This document shows, piece after piece, positions 29,401-35,700 of a stretch of 64,000 nt of DNA. The translations under genes were made by a program, and so were the position numbers. Below the pieces are notes generated by a model that was not told the DNA's origin, made no database searches, and saw only the letters and a program-made list of their open reading frames with translations. Location: the NCBI GenBank assembly GCA_963819075.1, contig CAWFUP010000002.1, positions 1,302,001 to 1,366,000 of the forward strand, given 5' to 3'. Within the stretch, counting starts at the first letter, position 1, and every line of letters starts with the position of its first letter. Source of the stretch: CAVQBJ01 sp963819075. Its GTDB lineage: Bacteria; Actinomycetota; Thermoleophilia; Solirubrobacterales; Solirubrobacteraceae.

Positions 29401-29864
29401 ACCGTGGCTGCGGTTGTGCTCGTGGGCGTCGCACTGAACGTGGTTGCGCTGATACCGGCGGTGAACCGCACCTGGCCGCCGTTCGCGCTGGTGCCTGAGA
29501 GGTTGGTCGCGATCAATGCCGCGCAGTAGCTCGCCCCGGTCGTCAGGCCGGTCAGGACGACGTACACATCGTGGTAGGCGGAGTCGGTGAAGCTGAGCGT
29601 TTGCGACGGGGTCGAGTTCGTCGACGTGCCCGCTGAGCCGCCGCTCGTGCACCACGCCGAGCTAGCCAGCCCATAGCCCACCCTGTAGGTGGTGGTCTGC
29701 CCCCCCGGGCTGACGATCCCGCTGACGGCCGTGGTCGTAGCGCTCGTGGCTAGCGGACGAGACGTAACCGCGCCGGGGGCCGAGGACGCCAACGCCGCGC
29801 CCGGTAGGGCCGCCGCTACTGCGCAAGCGCCCAGCAAAGCGCGCCACAGACGCCTCACTGACAT
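17433..29864 (-). CDS. Giant exported repeat protein (4143 aa)
   Basis: Starts at ATG 29864 with a signal peptide (LLGACAVAAALPGAALASS, residues about 9-27). Residues 28-1330 hold 12 repeats of about 107 aa, each with TTTYxVEYDLASSxWC and GLTxGxxYCAxLVATN, an FN3-like module with two conserved cysteines. Residues 1334-2490 hold 12 repeats of about 96 aa of the Ig-like type PTISGTxQQGQTLTE ... CxPIxGATxQTYV. A PKD domain follows (about 2491-2577, DFGDGSSGTG), then a carboxypeptidase-like strand domain, a poly-Gly linker and a region about 2580-3060 shared with the neighbouring GH30 protein. Two FN3-like modules (FDYG, FEYA) and an 800-residue beta-rich C-terminus without recognisable catalytic motif complete it. 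No sortase motif or C-terminal anchor is seen; it is probably secreted or loosely surface-bound. The frame is intact over 12.4 kb. Confidence 0.88.
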   Translation of the reverse strand: MSVRRLWRALLGACAVAAALPGAALASSAPGAVTSRPLATSATTTAVSGIVSPGGQTTTYRVGYGLASSAWCTSGGSAGTSTNSTPSQTLSFTDSAYHDVYVVLTGLTTGASYCAALIATNLSGTSANGGQVRFTAGISATTFSATPTSTTAATVSGSVGPAGQTTTYEAEYALASSGWCTSGGSSGAPTNTTLPQTLGLADSTAHSVSVGLSGLSVGTGYCADLVATNRSGSGDGGQVSFTSGAPTADWLGATPDGATTVTVRGTVIPAGQTTTYKVEYDLAASPWCTGHAFSGSPANSTPPQTLGFADATAHGVSVVLSGLTGGTGYCAELVATNSSGSGFSTQGIFTAGGPSATAFGATATSATTATVGGIVNPAGQTTTYQVEYDLATSSWCASGGLSGSPANATTRQTLGFTDMAPHDVSAGLSGLTTGARYCDVLVAANPSGSSSSGAFFFTAGAPSADTSATTATGVSTETVAGNVVPAGQSTTYQVEYDLAGSSWCMSGGASGSAANATTPQALGFTDGASHAVAVGLSGLTGGAQYCAEIVATNTAGSGSSFDVSFTAGAPSAAAFDATGTGATTATVDGSVNPAGQSTTYSIEYDLATSGWCMSGGFVGSPANSTPPLTLAFTDGTSHAVSVDLSGLTAGADYCAALVATNASGGSGSSVPVTLTAGTPTASIFGPTITGAMTATVDGSVDPAGQSTTYTVDYDLASSAWCASGGSSGSPTNATPPQNLGFTDTTSHTVSVDLSGLTAGADYCAQIVATNAAGNSRNGFQVKFTAGTPYASVYDVTITGATTATVAGAVDPSGQATTYKVEYDLATSIWCTSRGASGSPANSTSPETLGFTDAASHTVSVGLSGVAAGVGYCVDLVATNPSGSGDGGQVAFIAGTPSVSTYIATVTGATTATVDGSVDPSGENTTYSLEYDLASSAWCVSYGASGSPANATTRQTLGFTDSASHDVSVDLSGLTAGASYCTELVATNAAGSSGNRFPVAFIAGVPYASTSEGAASGTTTATIDGTVDPTGQTTTYKVEYDVASSAWCMSGGFSGTPANSTTPQPLAFTDATSHTVSVDLSGLTDGVGYCAAVVAANASGGSGNGSGQVPVTAGDPSTSAVSVTATGPTTATVAGQVNPAGQATTYTVEYDLASSTWCTNFPSGGSPASSTQLQSLGFTDGTSHPVSVGLSGLTPGVAYCADLVATNATGRGDRGPFFGPLYFIAGAPSANTSTAAATGTTTATVAGQVNPAGQTTTYTVEYDLATSPWCTSGSGSPAHSTTPQTLGFTDSSSHDVSVGLSGLAAGSSYCADLVATNASGIGDGGQLAVSTGGVAVPTSTSPPMISGTARQGQTLTEAHGGWSNTPTSYGFQWLQCDALGGTCLPISGATAQTYVPAAADVGHTLEVQEIATNTSGPSTPATSAATSVVVPPVPTTTSAPTIVGTAQQGQTLTEAHGSWTNSPTGFAYLWLQCNSAGAGCSAISGATNQTYVPVAGDVGHTLLVQETARNAGGPSTPATSLATAVVVPPVPTTSSPPTIVGTAQQGQTLTEAHGSWTNSPTSYSYAWLQCNGTGGSCSPISGATNQTYVPVAGDVGHTLVVQETARNAGGPSTPAPSLATAVVLPSLPIFTLPPTISGTVQQGHTLTEAHGLWTNSPTSYGYQWLHCDSAGGACVPISGATSQSYVPFAGDVGHTLVVQEVARNAGGPSAPASSAATAVVIAAPPVSAVPPTISGTSQQGQTLTEQNGTWTNQPSSYSYQWQRCDSAGANCTPIPGAATQTYVLKSADVAHKLIVAETAHNAAGPSQPADSGATSVVLPLPPSNNTPPTITGTPQQGQTLTDVHGTWTESPTQYTYQWLRCTGGTCTHISGATDQTYLLTADDVDSTIEVEETATNAGGSSPPAASNATAAVAAAVPQNQLKPTISGTAQEGNALTEQNGTWTNQPTSYTYQWSSCDSSGANCIAISGATAKTYTPVTADIGATIVADETAHNGAGPSQPARSLPTAVVLPAAPTNNTPPTISGTPRQGQTLTETHGTWTRSPTQYAYQWYRCDTSGNDCGVISGATAQTYVPVAGDVAHAIAVQEAATNAGGTRAAISAATAPVVAAPPLDQTKPTISGTAQEGQTLTDVNGTWTNQPSAYAYQWQQCDSSGQNCTAIAGATAQAYVPSAGDVGHELIVQETAQNGAGPGQAVTSAATAAVLPAAPANQTPPTISGAPQQGQTLTEVHGRWTGSPTSYRYQWLRCSSSTCTPIQGATAQTYVLVDVDVGSTTEVQEVATNPGGNSAATSGPTSKIADALPVNTRPPTISGKVQQGQTLTEQSGSWTNQPISYTYRWERCDPSGSSCSAIAGATAQTYVLGAADDGHDIVAVETAVNSAGPSQPSPSTPVGPVLVPAPVGTGQPTIAGTTQNAQTLTEHIGSWSGSPTSFTYQWRRCDSAGANCTAIGGATANHYSLTSDDIGSTIEVAETGVNAGGPGSPATSTATAVITEPPLHATAGEPIAAATGVAATFDGSGSLPAGVITGYQWDFGDGSSGTGATVQHTYKTAGTYTATLTASAGSSTATSTTTVTVTDPAVKGLLVTVKESSGAVIPGADAVFMAADGSRISAVSGADGVAALLGPPDGLDTVYVWKDGYTVANGQATVSGGNGAVTVTLVTGQVATTTLTSHQMTLDEIKAAGIDPNDPANQMVWQFKIDLAFVPVGGSSPTGLPGGGFCGYVNSTGQFVGSTGGCSGGGGGGGGGGGGGGWSCGADSCSPGDGVTAVAAIVQGHPIIEWLVMKGTASVLKQFFQISMVINNLSADPVQLTNGDATLSVPDGLSLAPTAAPQALSRPVPTIAGNASANVNWIIRGDTPGLYDLSAVYTATLAPFSAPVKLQAALAQPLHVWGANALALTVQADSGPFNMASPYHVTIGLTNTADVPFYNVNVSVDPVSRDTKINGTVSGHYIFQPQQQYSNTVGELDPGQTQTFPTYVLVADHTSLGSFDPSLSTAAFAGQPVTPGSGITQLTPPKLYNLTSAADTYGAVHLQWDTVPRAQGYRVFSIPNLDTPFGDQPDGSQDASGASVTTFPADATEAYVPAAKGSVRWYAVSTILDTGPTLVMPVIEASPGDPSPVVKTLPATHLLPTGGTVNGSVNPNGAVVTACHFDYGLTTSYGSHEQCAEAVSTGRLGTAVHADLTGLQSDQQYHYQLVITTASGQTIQGGDLTFTTPVPAKPSVVTEDATGVRQTAATLNGTVAPNGAHLSDCHFEYAIVSAGSTPTAADLTHSQPCDATPSDIGYDPEDVTLSLKNLVPHQTYGYRLVAANGLGTTDGDIKTFQSCDAVHVRFGDVSAFGCFNDDGHNVWSSTAPVTVNGIRIEPDSGAKVSLAEVGSEAPEDPSMPSIVKGADGAMLHADGTGRISLGGVLAISYLTSVDWNLQDKFTIGGAANSGKDLLGFLPFKINGSITGQIPEYGVTEITTEADMNLFKHPVELSVGIITDNKGDIEEKDGTTCFGSEPHCAELAGLEAGIGPANKDPLDPTVMGMCNPKKTPPDGWRCAQTTANSGRAVYRLAPGGTRDLSNRVVGLMPTCTEGTPAPIGYQCAEVKRKNGTSVWRLAPDLPGTIQLGPIGLQSLDLKFDWANRSVGVDAQLALGNALPAVDPFKATDSRTQLDVGGEVAWSPFTVKEIEVGFDNIDVNFFKFATLNSFDFHYKSSPFSLGGQADFSAGPSRAVAVSGGVSYEAGSTSGFEFKVNGSVQTTAEFGFGGYVDIDLRDGGEKFLVGGHLTRSWGPLYATVGVGGGLEFQPAFHYQLTADGQLGVSLPFGFSPSVSAHGILSDAGIAICGEVSTPVFSGAVGYKHFWSGETDWNTCDFSGLYTVGNTTDAATAAAGKTVRVPAHLSRLEFAVVGRGAAPRIKLVGPHGLTLTQPVAPNTIGLSHGDLTIAVSSSDTTYFVLNHPPSGVWRMVPLPGSAPPFRYEAADALHPLSIRATVTGSSTRRVLHWSYAKQNGVTLRFIQTGGTAQTLLRTGSRRGQRAFTVAPGPGGVRHVIATVLVGGFPEKVLTIAQFKTSAPKLPAVKSARYKVRGTTATVTWSAVHAARYFVITVTTGTSVSETEVTGSHKQATFFVAAGASVRRVTVATANDIATGPAVAAKRVK
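22390..25862 (-). repeat. 12-copy Ig-like protein repeat array
   Basis: Twelve consecutive repeats of about 96 codons, each starting with a PTISGT-like motif and containing two cysteines around a YxYQWLRC...C core. It directly follows the first 12-copy array in the protein. Confidence 0.8.
25871..29783 (-). repeat. 12-copy FN3-like protein repeat array
   Basis: Twelve consecutive repeats of about 107 codons encoding the cysteine-containing FN3-like module. Copies are diverged in sequence, unlike the exact 657-bp repeats at 33164-35195, so the array is old or under diversification. Confidence 0.8.
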
Positions 29865-31010
29865 CGCGCCCTAACCCCCCCCTCGCGGCGATCGACCGCA
29901 CGCACCACTGGTCAGCGCGATAGCGAGCAGCAGGAGTGAATGCGTCCAGATGCGTCGTGCCGGCGTCCGTCTAGAGCCCAGACCGAGCAGACTGCGGTTG
30001 AACGCCGCGACTTGCTGCAGAGTGCCTGCGCCCGCCGAGCGCGTACCTGTCCCCCTTCGCGTATATGACAGCCCGAACCCAATGGCGGCCCGAGTATTCA
30101 GGAGAAGCTATCGAAATGACTTACGGCCTGCGTTCTGATAGCGCGATGGTCACGACGGAGCCATCCGATCCCCGAGCCCCCCGGCTCGGCACGCGGCGAC
30201 CGGTATCGCGGTGGAGGCCGCTCGAAATACGCTTGCGCGGCCTTCGGCCTGTCGATTTCGGCTGGATCAGCGAACGCTCCCGCTCCCTGACCCGTGTCGA
30301 AGACCACGAGCCCGCTGGTTCAAGCCCCGATCGGCTGCTCGCCGTCGGCGTGCACCTGGACGATGGCGGTGGGATCGCTCGCCACCGAACGCCGGGCGAC
30401 GTGTCGCGTCGTCAAACTCCGCAGCACGTTGGGATGCACGCTGCGTCCTGCCTTGGGCGGGGAAGCGCGCCCCGGCGCACTATCGCTTTCGTGCTTCGGC
30501 TGGCGCGCAGCGCGCGAACGCTTCAGACCTTGCGATGGTCCCGACGTGGCGACCGGCGCGATCCGCCGCACGGCTGAGTTCGCCCCCGAGGAGCGACCGC
30601 CGGTGGTTCGCCACCGGGCGCGCGTGTGCGGCCAGGTCCGCCGCCCCACGGCGGAGGTGGGATAACGGGAGTTATCGCACCCGAGCGAATGCGACGCCCG
30701 GCATTGGGGACCTTCGACCGGCCCGTAATCGCCGGCCCTTGCGGGGAGTCGGAGGCCGTCGCGCGCCTGCTTCCGCTCTCAGCGGAGGCGGGGCGACGTG
30801 CGCCGGGGATACTCGCTCCGCGGCGCAGGCGAGCGCCTTGACAGCGTCCGTCCGGGGGCTCGTGGGATCGCCTTGTACAGCGTGCGCGACGGACGGGGGT
30901 GGTGCGACTCGAATCGACGATGCTTCGTCTGCAAGGCGAGACTTCGGCTGACGCGCGAGAGCACGTTTCGCCTGCATAGACCCGTGTTATGGGTGGCTGC
31001 GGCCAGACGG

Positions 31011-31040
31011 GATTTCGGCTGATTTCGGCCGATTTCGGCG
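31011..31040 (+). repeat. Three tandem 10-bp repeats (GATTTCGGCN)
   Basis: GATTTCGGCT, GATTTCGGCC and GATTTCGGCG follow each other without a gap. The 10-bp period places each copy on the same DNA face, as in protein-binding iterons. A hairpin begins 5 nt later. Confidence 0.75.
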
Positions 31041-31045
31041 GGATT

Positions 31046-31073
31046 AAGGACAACGGGACCGCTCGTTGTCCTT
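31046..31073. terminator. Hairpin with T-tract, probably bidirectional terminator
   Basis: AAGGACAACG and CGTTGTCCTT pair perfectly (10 bp) around an 8-nt loop, and TTTT ends the plus-strand arm region at 31072-31075. The minus strand has the AAAA mirror. It fits an intrinsic terminator, though the T-run is short. Confidence 0.5.
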
Positions 31074-31122
31074 TTCGCCGAAGCGCGATGCGTGTTCGGT
31101 GGCTTCGTTTGACCGAGCGCAG

Positions 31123-31149
31123 CACGCGGGCAGCGCTGCTGCCCGCGTG
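31123..31149. repeat. Perfect 12-bp hairpin beside cloverleaf
   Basis: CACGCGGGCAGC-GCT-GCTGCCCGCGTG: a perfect 12-bp stem with a 3-nt loop, ending 2 nt before the cloverleaf structure. Confidence 0.8.
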
Positions 31150-31151
31150 GT

Positions 31152-31225
31152 CCGGTCCGTCGATGCTCGCCCCCAGTCGGGGGCCGCCTGCGGCGGGGCC
31201 CTTGGCCCGAGCATCGCCGGACCGG
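31152..31225. other. 74-nt cloverleaf palindrome (four-way junction)
   Basis: An 18-bp outer stem (31152-31169 with 31208-31225, one T/C mismatch) encloses 38 nt that divide exactly into three perfect hairpins with no unpaired linker: 31170-31183 (5-bp stem, AGTC loop), 31184-31196 (5-bp stem, TGC loop) and 31197-31207 (4-bp stem, CTT loop). It could fold as RNA or as extruded DNA on either strand. It is not a tRNA: there is no T-loop, anticodon arm or CCA-type acceptor. Function unknown; candidates are a structured RNA, a recombination or replication site, or a palindromic mobile repeat. Confidence 0.7.
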
Positions 31226-31981
31226 CCATCTAGGGACGACGTGGGGTCATGACGGGTGCGGGCGTGTGGCCTGTTGGTCTTGCGCCGTCGGTTTTCCAGC
31301 GTGGTCGTCGTTGGCGAATGGAACGGTTTGTGCGGCTCCTAGTGTGAAGCGACCGTGGCTGTCTCTGGCGCGCTGCACGTCTGACCGTCTCCGCGCTCGG
31401 GCACTCGATGCTGGCGGTTCGCCCAGTCTCGGAAGTGCGGCGTTCGTCCCTAGCACCGCCCCGCGAGTCACATTTGTGTTCGAGTCATTCACAATCTGGT
31501 CACATCGGTACCGCTCGGGCCGTGATCAGGTGGTCGAGTCGGGGTAGATCCAGCTTTCCCACGGTCCTCGCCGTGTATTGTGGCCGCGGCGCAGCGATGA
31601 CGGTGTAGGGGGACCGGTGTTTGGTTATGTCGAGCTACTGATGCCGAGGTCGATCGAACGCACCCAACACGGGTGCACGTTGGCGTGGGATCGGCAACCC
31701 TCCCACGATCTGGGCCCGGGTTGCACGCCAGGAGTGCCGACCGAGCCCGGACTCCCGACGGCCCGGTTCCCGGTCGACCGATGAGTGCTGGCGGACTTGG
31801 CCGATGCAGCGGGGCCGTCCGCCGCGCCACGCCCACCCGCGGGGCTCCGTGGGCGAGGCCGGTCGGGGCGCGCAGTCGCGATCCGACCACCTCGCGTAAG
31901 GCGGAGCGGTCTCGCGACGGCGATAGCTGTCACTCTCAGGACCACCTGTGTCTGCTGGCACGCAGCGCCAGCGTCGCGCGA

Positions 31982-32710
31982 TTGCCCCCGTACGGCCGGA
32001 CCGAGAGGTCCTCTCCGACACGTCCGGCTACAGGGCCGTCGTCAGCGGCTCTCGCGTGCGCCATCGCTGCCGGGCTGTTGCTCTTGAGCGCGTGTGGCGC
32101 GAGCAGGCCACCGCGCCGGCCACAGGATGACCCCGGCCGCCCGTCGGTCCAGGCCGGCGTCGGCGTGGCGACAGTCGCGGCGCCGCGCCTCACTCTGACC
32201 TCGAGTTCAAGTCCCGACGGCGCTACGCGCCGGAGTGGGCAACGCGACGGGACGGCGCCTGCGGACACAGGGGCCGGCCGCACGGCGACGTCCCACACCA
32301 CAGCGACCCCCGGTCAGCGGCTCGCAGGCTTCCCCGCGAGCCGAACGTTCCTTCTGCGCGCCAGCGCCGCGTGCGCGGTCGCGCTCGGACCGCCGGCGCC
32401 CGCCCGCGCCCGCGGCCGCACGATCAACGCCGCGACCAGCAAAGCCCTCGCCTCCACGGCCACCGCAATCGCCGACAGCCTCCATGCGCTGCCTTCGCCA
32501 CCGGCCGCCATCGCGCGACTGATCACCGGCTACCGCAGTCTCGCGACGGCCTACACCGCCGAGGCGACTGGCCCGCCAGCCCGAGAGCCCCAGCTGCGCG
32601 ACTCGGTGAACCGGGAGTTAGAACTGACAGCTATCGACGCTCTCCGGGCGCGCCTGCCTAGTTGCGCCCCGCCACCGTCCAAATTCGCGACGCTCCAAGC
32701 CAACAGGTGA
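31982..32710 (+). CDS. Putative lipoprotein
   Basis: A 242-aa frame starting at TTG 31982. Residues about 20-40 form a lipoprotein signal: a hydrophobic run (ALACAIAAGLLLL) ending in the lipobox LSAC. A proline/threonine-rich linker follows, then a helical C-terminal part (INAATSKALASTATAIADSLHAL ... RLITGYRSLATAYTAE). The helical part resembles in style the interrupted lipoprotein at 44440-44867 (ALRRYALAYANWTARELRAREYELA). The stop is 8 nt before the GTG of the giant GH30 gene, suggesting co-transcription. The start codon is weakly supported; the lipobox is the main evidence that the frame is real. Confidence 0.5.
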   Translation: MPPYGRTERSSPTRPATGPSSAALACAIAAGLLLLSACGASRPPRRPQDDPGRPSVQAGVGVATVAAPRLTLTSSSSPDGATRRSGQRDGTAPADTGAGRTATSHTTATPGQRLAGFPASRTFLLRASAACAVALGPPAPARARGRTINAATSKALASTATAIADSLHALPSPPAAIARLITGYRSLATAYTAEATGPPAREPQLRDSVNRELELTAIDALRARLPSCAPPPSKFATLQANR

Positions 32711-32718
32711 CCGCTCTG

Positions 32719-35700
32719 GTGTCGCCGCGGCCGACAGCGCCCACGCCCACGCCTCACCGGCGACCGCCGACCGGCGGGCGCATTCTGAGGACCGTAGCGC
32801 TTGCCGTAGCCCTTCTGTGCGTCGACGCGCTCGTGCCTGCCCTCGCCTCCGCAGACGGGCCAGCCATCACACTGAACTCGGGCGGCGATCAGTATTTCAA
32901 TCCGGCCACGAACAACGACCAGGACAACACCGCGACGATCTCCTACTGCCTCTCTGAAGCCGCCAATGTCACCATCACCGTCGCCAACCCGGCTGGGAGC
33001 ACCGTTCGAACGCTCGCCGTTGACGTATCGGAGCCCAGCGGGTGCGCTAGCGCAGACGCAATTACATGGAACGGCCTTGACGACGCGGGGAACGTCGTGC
33101 CCGATGGCGTCTACACCGTATCCATCACGGCCGTCGACTCCACGGGAGCGACTGGCTCTATCACGACGCAGGTTGGCGTGGATACGCGGACGCCGGGGGT
33201 GCTGACCGCGCCAGCGTCGGGGGCGTCGTTGTCGGGGAGTGTGGGGTGGGTGTTTACGCCGAGTAGTAGCTTTCCGGTGGCGTCGGTGGCCGTGGTCTGC
33301 TCCTCGGTGGCGGAGGGTGGAGGGCAGGAGAGTGCGGTGGTGTCGACGGCGAACGCGGATAAGACGTTCAGCGGGACGCTTGATACGACGGGGTGCCCGA
33401 ACGGCTCGGATGTGATCTACGCGGTCGTGTCGTGGATCGATCCGTTCGGGATGGCGCATTCGTGGGATACGCCGTCGGTCGCGGTGACGGTCCAGAACAC
33501 GCCGCCGCCGCCGACGGTCACTATCTCCGGCGGCGCGCAGCAGGAGTATTTCAACCCGGCGGACACCAGCGGGCAGGACAACACTGCGACGGTCGATTAC
33601 TGCCCTTCGGTTTCGACGGACGTCACCGCGACGGTGGCCAACTCCGCCGGCACGGTCGTGGACACGATCCAGTCTGGGACGAGCGAGCCCTACACGTGTA
33701 ACAACTACTACAGCCCCGTGACGTGGAACGGAACTGACACGGCGGGCGCGATCGTGCCCGACGGCGTGTACACGATCACGATCACAGCGCAGGATGCGTA
33801 CGGTCAGACCGGTTCGGCCTCGACGCAGGTTGGCGTGGATACGCGGACGCCGGGGGTGCTGACCGCGCCAGCGTCGGGGGCGTCGTTGTCGGGGAGTGTG
33901 GGGTGGGTGTTTACGCCGAGTAGTAGCTTTCCGGTGGCGTCGGTGGCCGTGGTCTGCTCCTCGGTGGCGGAGGGTGGAGGGCAGGAGAGTGCGGTGGTGT
34001 CGACGGCGAACGCGGATAAGACGTTCAGCGGGACGCTTGATACGACGGGGTGCCCGAACGGCTCGGATGTGATCTACGCGGTCGTGTCGTGGATCGATCC
34101 GTTCGGGATGGCGCATTCGTGGGATACGCCGTCGGTCGCGGTGACGGTCCAGAACACGCCGCCGCCGCCGACGGTCACTATCTCCGGCGGCGCGCAGCAG
34201 GAGTATTTCAACCCGGCGGACACCAGCGGGCAGGACAACACTGCGACGGTCGATTACTGCCCTTCGGTTTCGACGGACGTCACCGCGACGGTGGCCAACT
34301 CCGCCGGCACGGTCGTGGACACGATCCAGTCTGGGACGAGCGAGCCCTACACGTGTAACAACTACTACAGCCCCGTGACGTGGAACGGAACTGACACGGC
34401 GGGCGCGATCGTGCCCGACGGCGTGTACACGATCACGATCACAGCGCAGGATGCGTACGGTCAGACCGGTTCGGCCTCGACGCAGGTTGGCGTGGATACG
34501 CGGACGCCGGGGGTGCTGACCGCGCCAGCGTCGGGGGCGTCGTTGTCGGGGAGTGTGGGGTGGGTGTTTACGCCGAGTAGTAGCTTTCCGGTGGCGTCGG
34601 TGGCCGTGGTCTGCTCCTCGGTGGCGGAGGGTGGAGGGCAGGAGAGTGCGGTGGTGTCGACGGCGAACGCGGATAAGACGTTCAGCGGGACGCTTGATAC
34701 GACGGGGTGCCCGAACGGCTCGGATGTGATCTACGCGGTCGTGTCGTGGATCGATCCGTTCGGGATGGCGCATTCGTGGGATACGCCGTCGGTCGCGGTG
34801 ACGGTCCAGAACACGCCGCCGCCGCCGACGGTCACTATCTCCGGCGGCGCGCAGCAGGAGTATTTCAACCCGGCGGACACCAGCGGGCAGGACAACACTG
34901 CGACGGTCGATTACTGCCCTTCGGTTTCGACGGACGTCACCGCGACGGTGGCCAACTCCGCCGGCACGGTCGTGGACACGATCCAGTCTGGGACGAGCGA
35001 GCCCTACACGTGTAACAACTACTACAGCCCCGTGACGTGGAACGGAACTGACACGGCGGGCGCGATCGTGCCCGACGGCGTGTACACGATCACGATCACA
35101 GCGCAGGATGCGTACGGTCAGACCGGTTCGGCCTCGACGCAGGTTGGCGTGGATACGCGGACGCCGGGGGTGCTGACCGCGCCAGCGTCGGGGGCCAACC
35201 TTGAAGGCCTCATTCACTTCATCTTCACCCCCACACCGGGCATAAACATCACTGCCGTATATCTCACCTTCTCGACGGGTGGCAGCGCCGAGATCTACAA
35301 CGCCTCACCCGACGGCACCTGGCAGACCACGATGTACGCCTCGACGCTGCAGAACGGCCCCGCGATCCTCTCCGCGCAGGTCCAGTACACCGATCCCTTC
35401 GGCGCCGCCCATGACTGGAGCCTGCCCACCGTACCGGTCACGATCAACACGACCGCACTGCCACTGACGCTCACCGCGACCCCAACGTCTGGGCCAACGC
35501 CGCTGAGCATGACCTTCCAGCTCACCTCATCCGATCCCGACGCCGGAGCCGTTCAATACACGCTGGACTTCGGCGACGGAACCAGCACCAGCGGCCACAT
35601 CACCCCGCCCTACGGCACGGTCACGATCCCGCACACTTACACCGCGCCCGGACAATACGAGGGCGTCGCCGTCGTCGGCAACGCGACCGGCGCCGCCGCA

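Larger units (their letters stand above)
29865..31981. other. 2.1-kb gene-poor region with structured DNA
   Basis: No open frame here has a recognisable domain or credible start. It holds a 10-bp tandem triplet (31011-31040), a terminator-like hairpin (31046-31073), a 12-bp hairpin (31123-31149) and a cloverleaf palindrome (31152-31225). A GATAAC/GTTATC hairpin is at 30661-30676. An 81-codon minus-strand frame at 31247-31492 with RDSHGRF is the only mildly protein-like one. Confidence 0.5.

Noticed and set aside
22390..29783. Long repeat arrays as a possible CRISPR
   Set aside because: The repeats are about 290 and 320 bp, diverged and in a single protein frame, with no short exact repeats or spacers.
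30320..30420. A second possible integrase tail (VHADGEQ-like) on the minus strand
   Set aside because: The resemblance to the TYVHxLDGE tail is too weak and lacks the tyrosine and the LGHH box.
30880..30935. tRNA-like T-loop (TTCGAGT) on the minus strand, with a similar one near 10745-10775
   Set aside because: The five bases on either side of the loop cannot pair, and no anticodon or acceptor stem can be drawn, so I do not call a tRNA or a tRNA fragment.
31247..31492. 81-codon minus-strand frame with an RDSHGRF motif
   Set aside because: No ribosome-binding site, no -10 box at leaderless distance and no family match; kept only as a note.
32551..35217. An 888-codon minus-strand open frame across the tandem repeats
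   Set aside because: It is an Arg/His-rich shadow of the repeated plus-strand gene; its own repeat simply mirrors the 657-bp unit, and it has no domain or signal.
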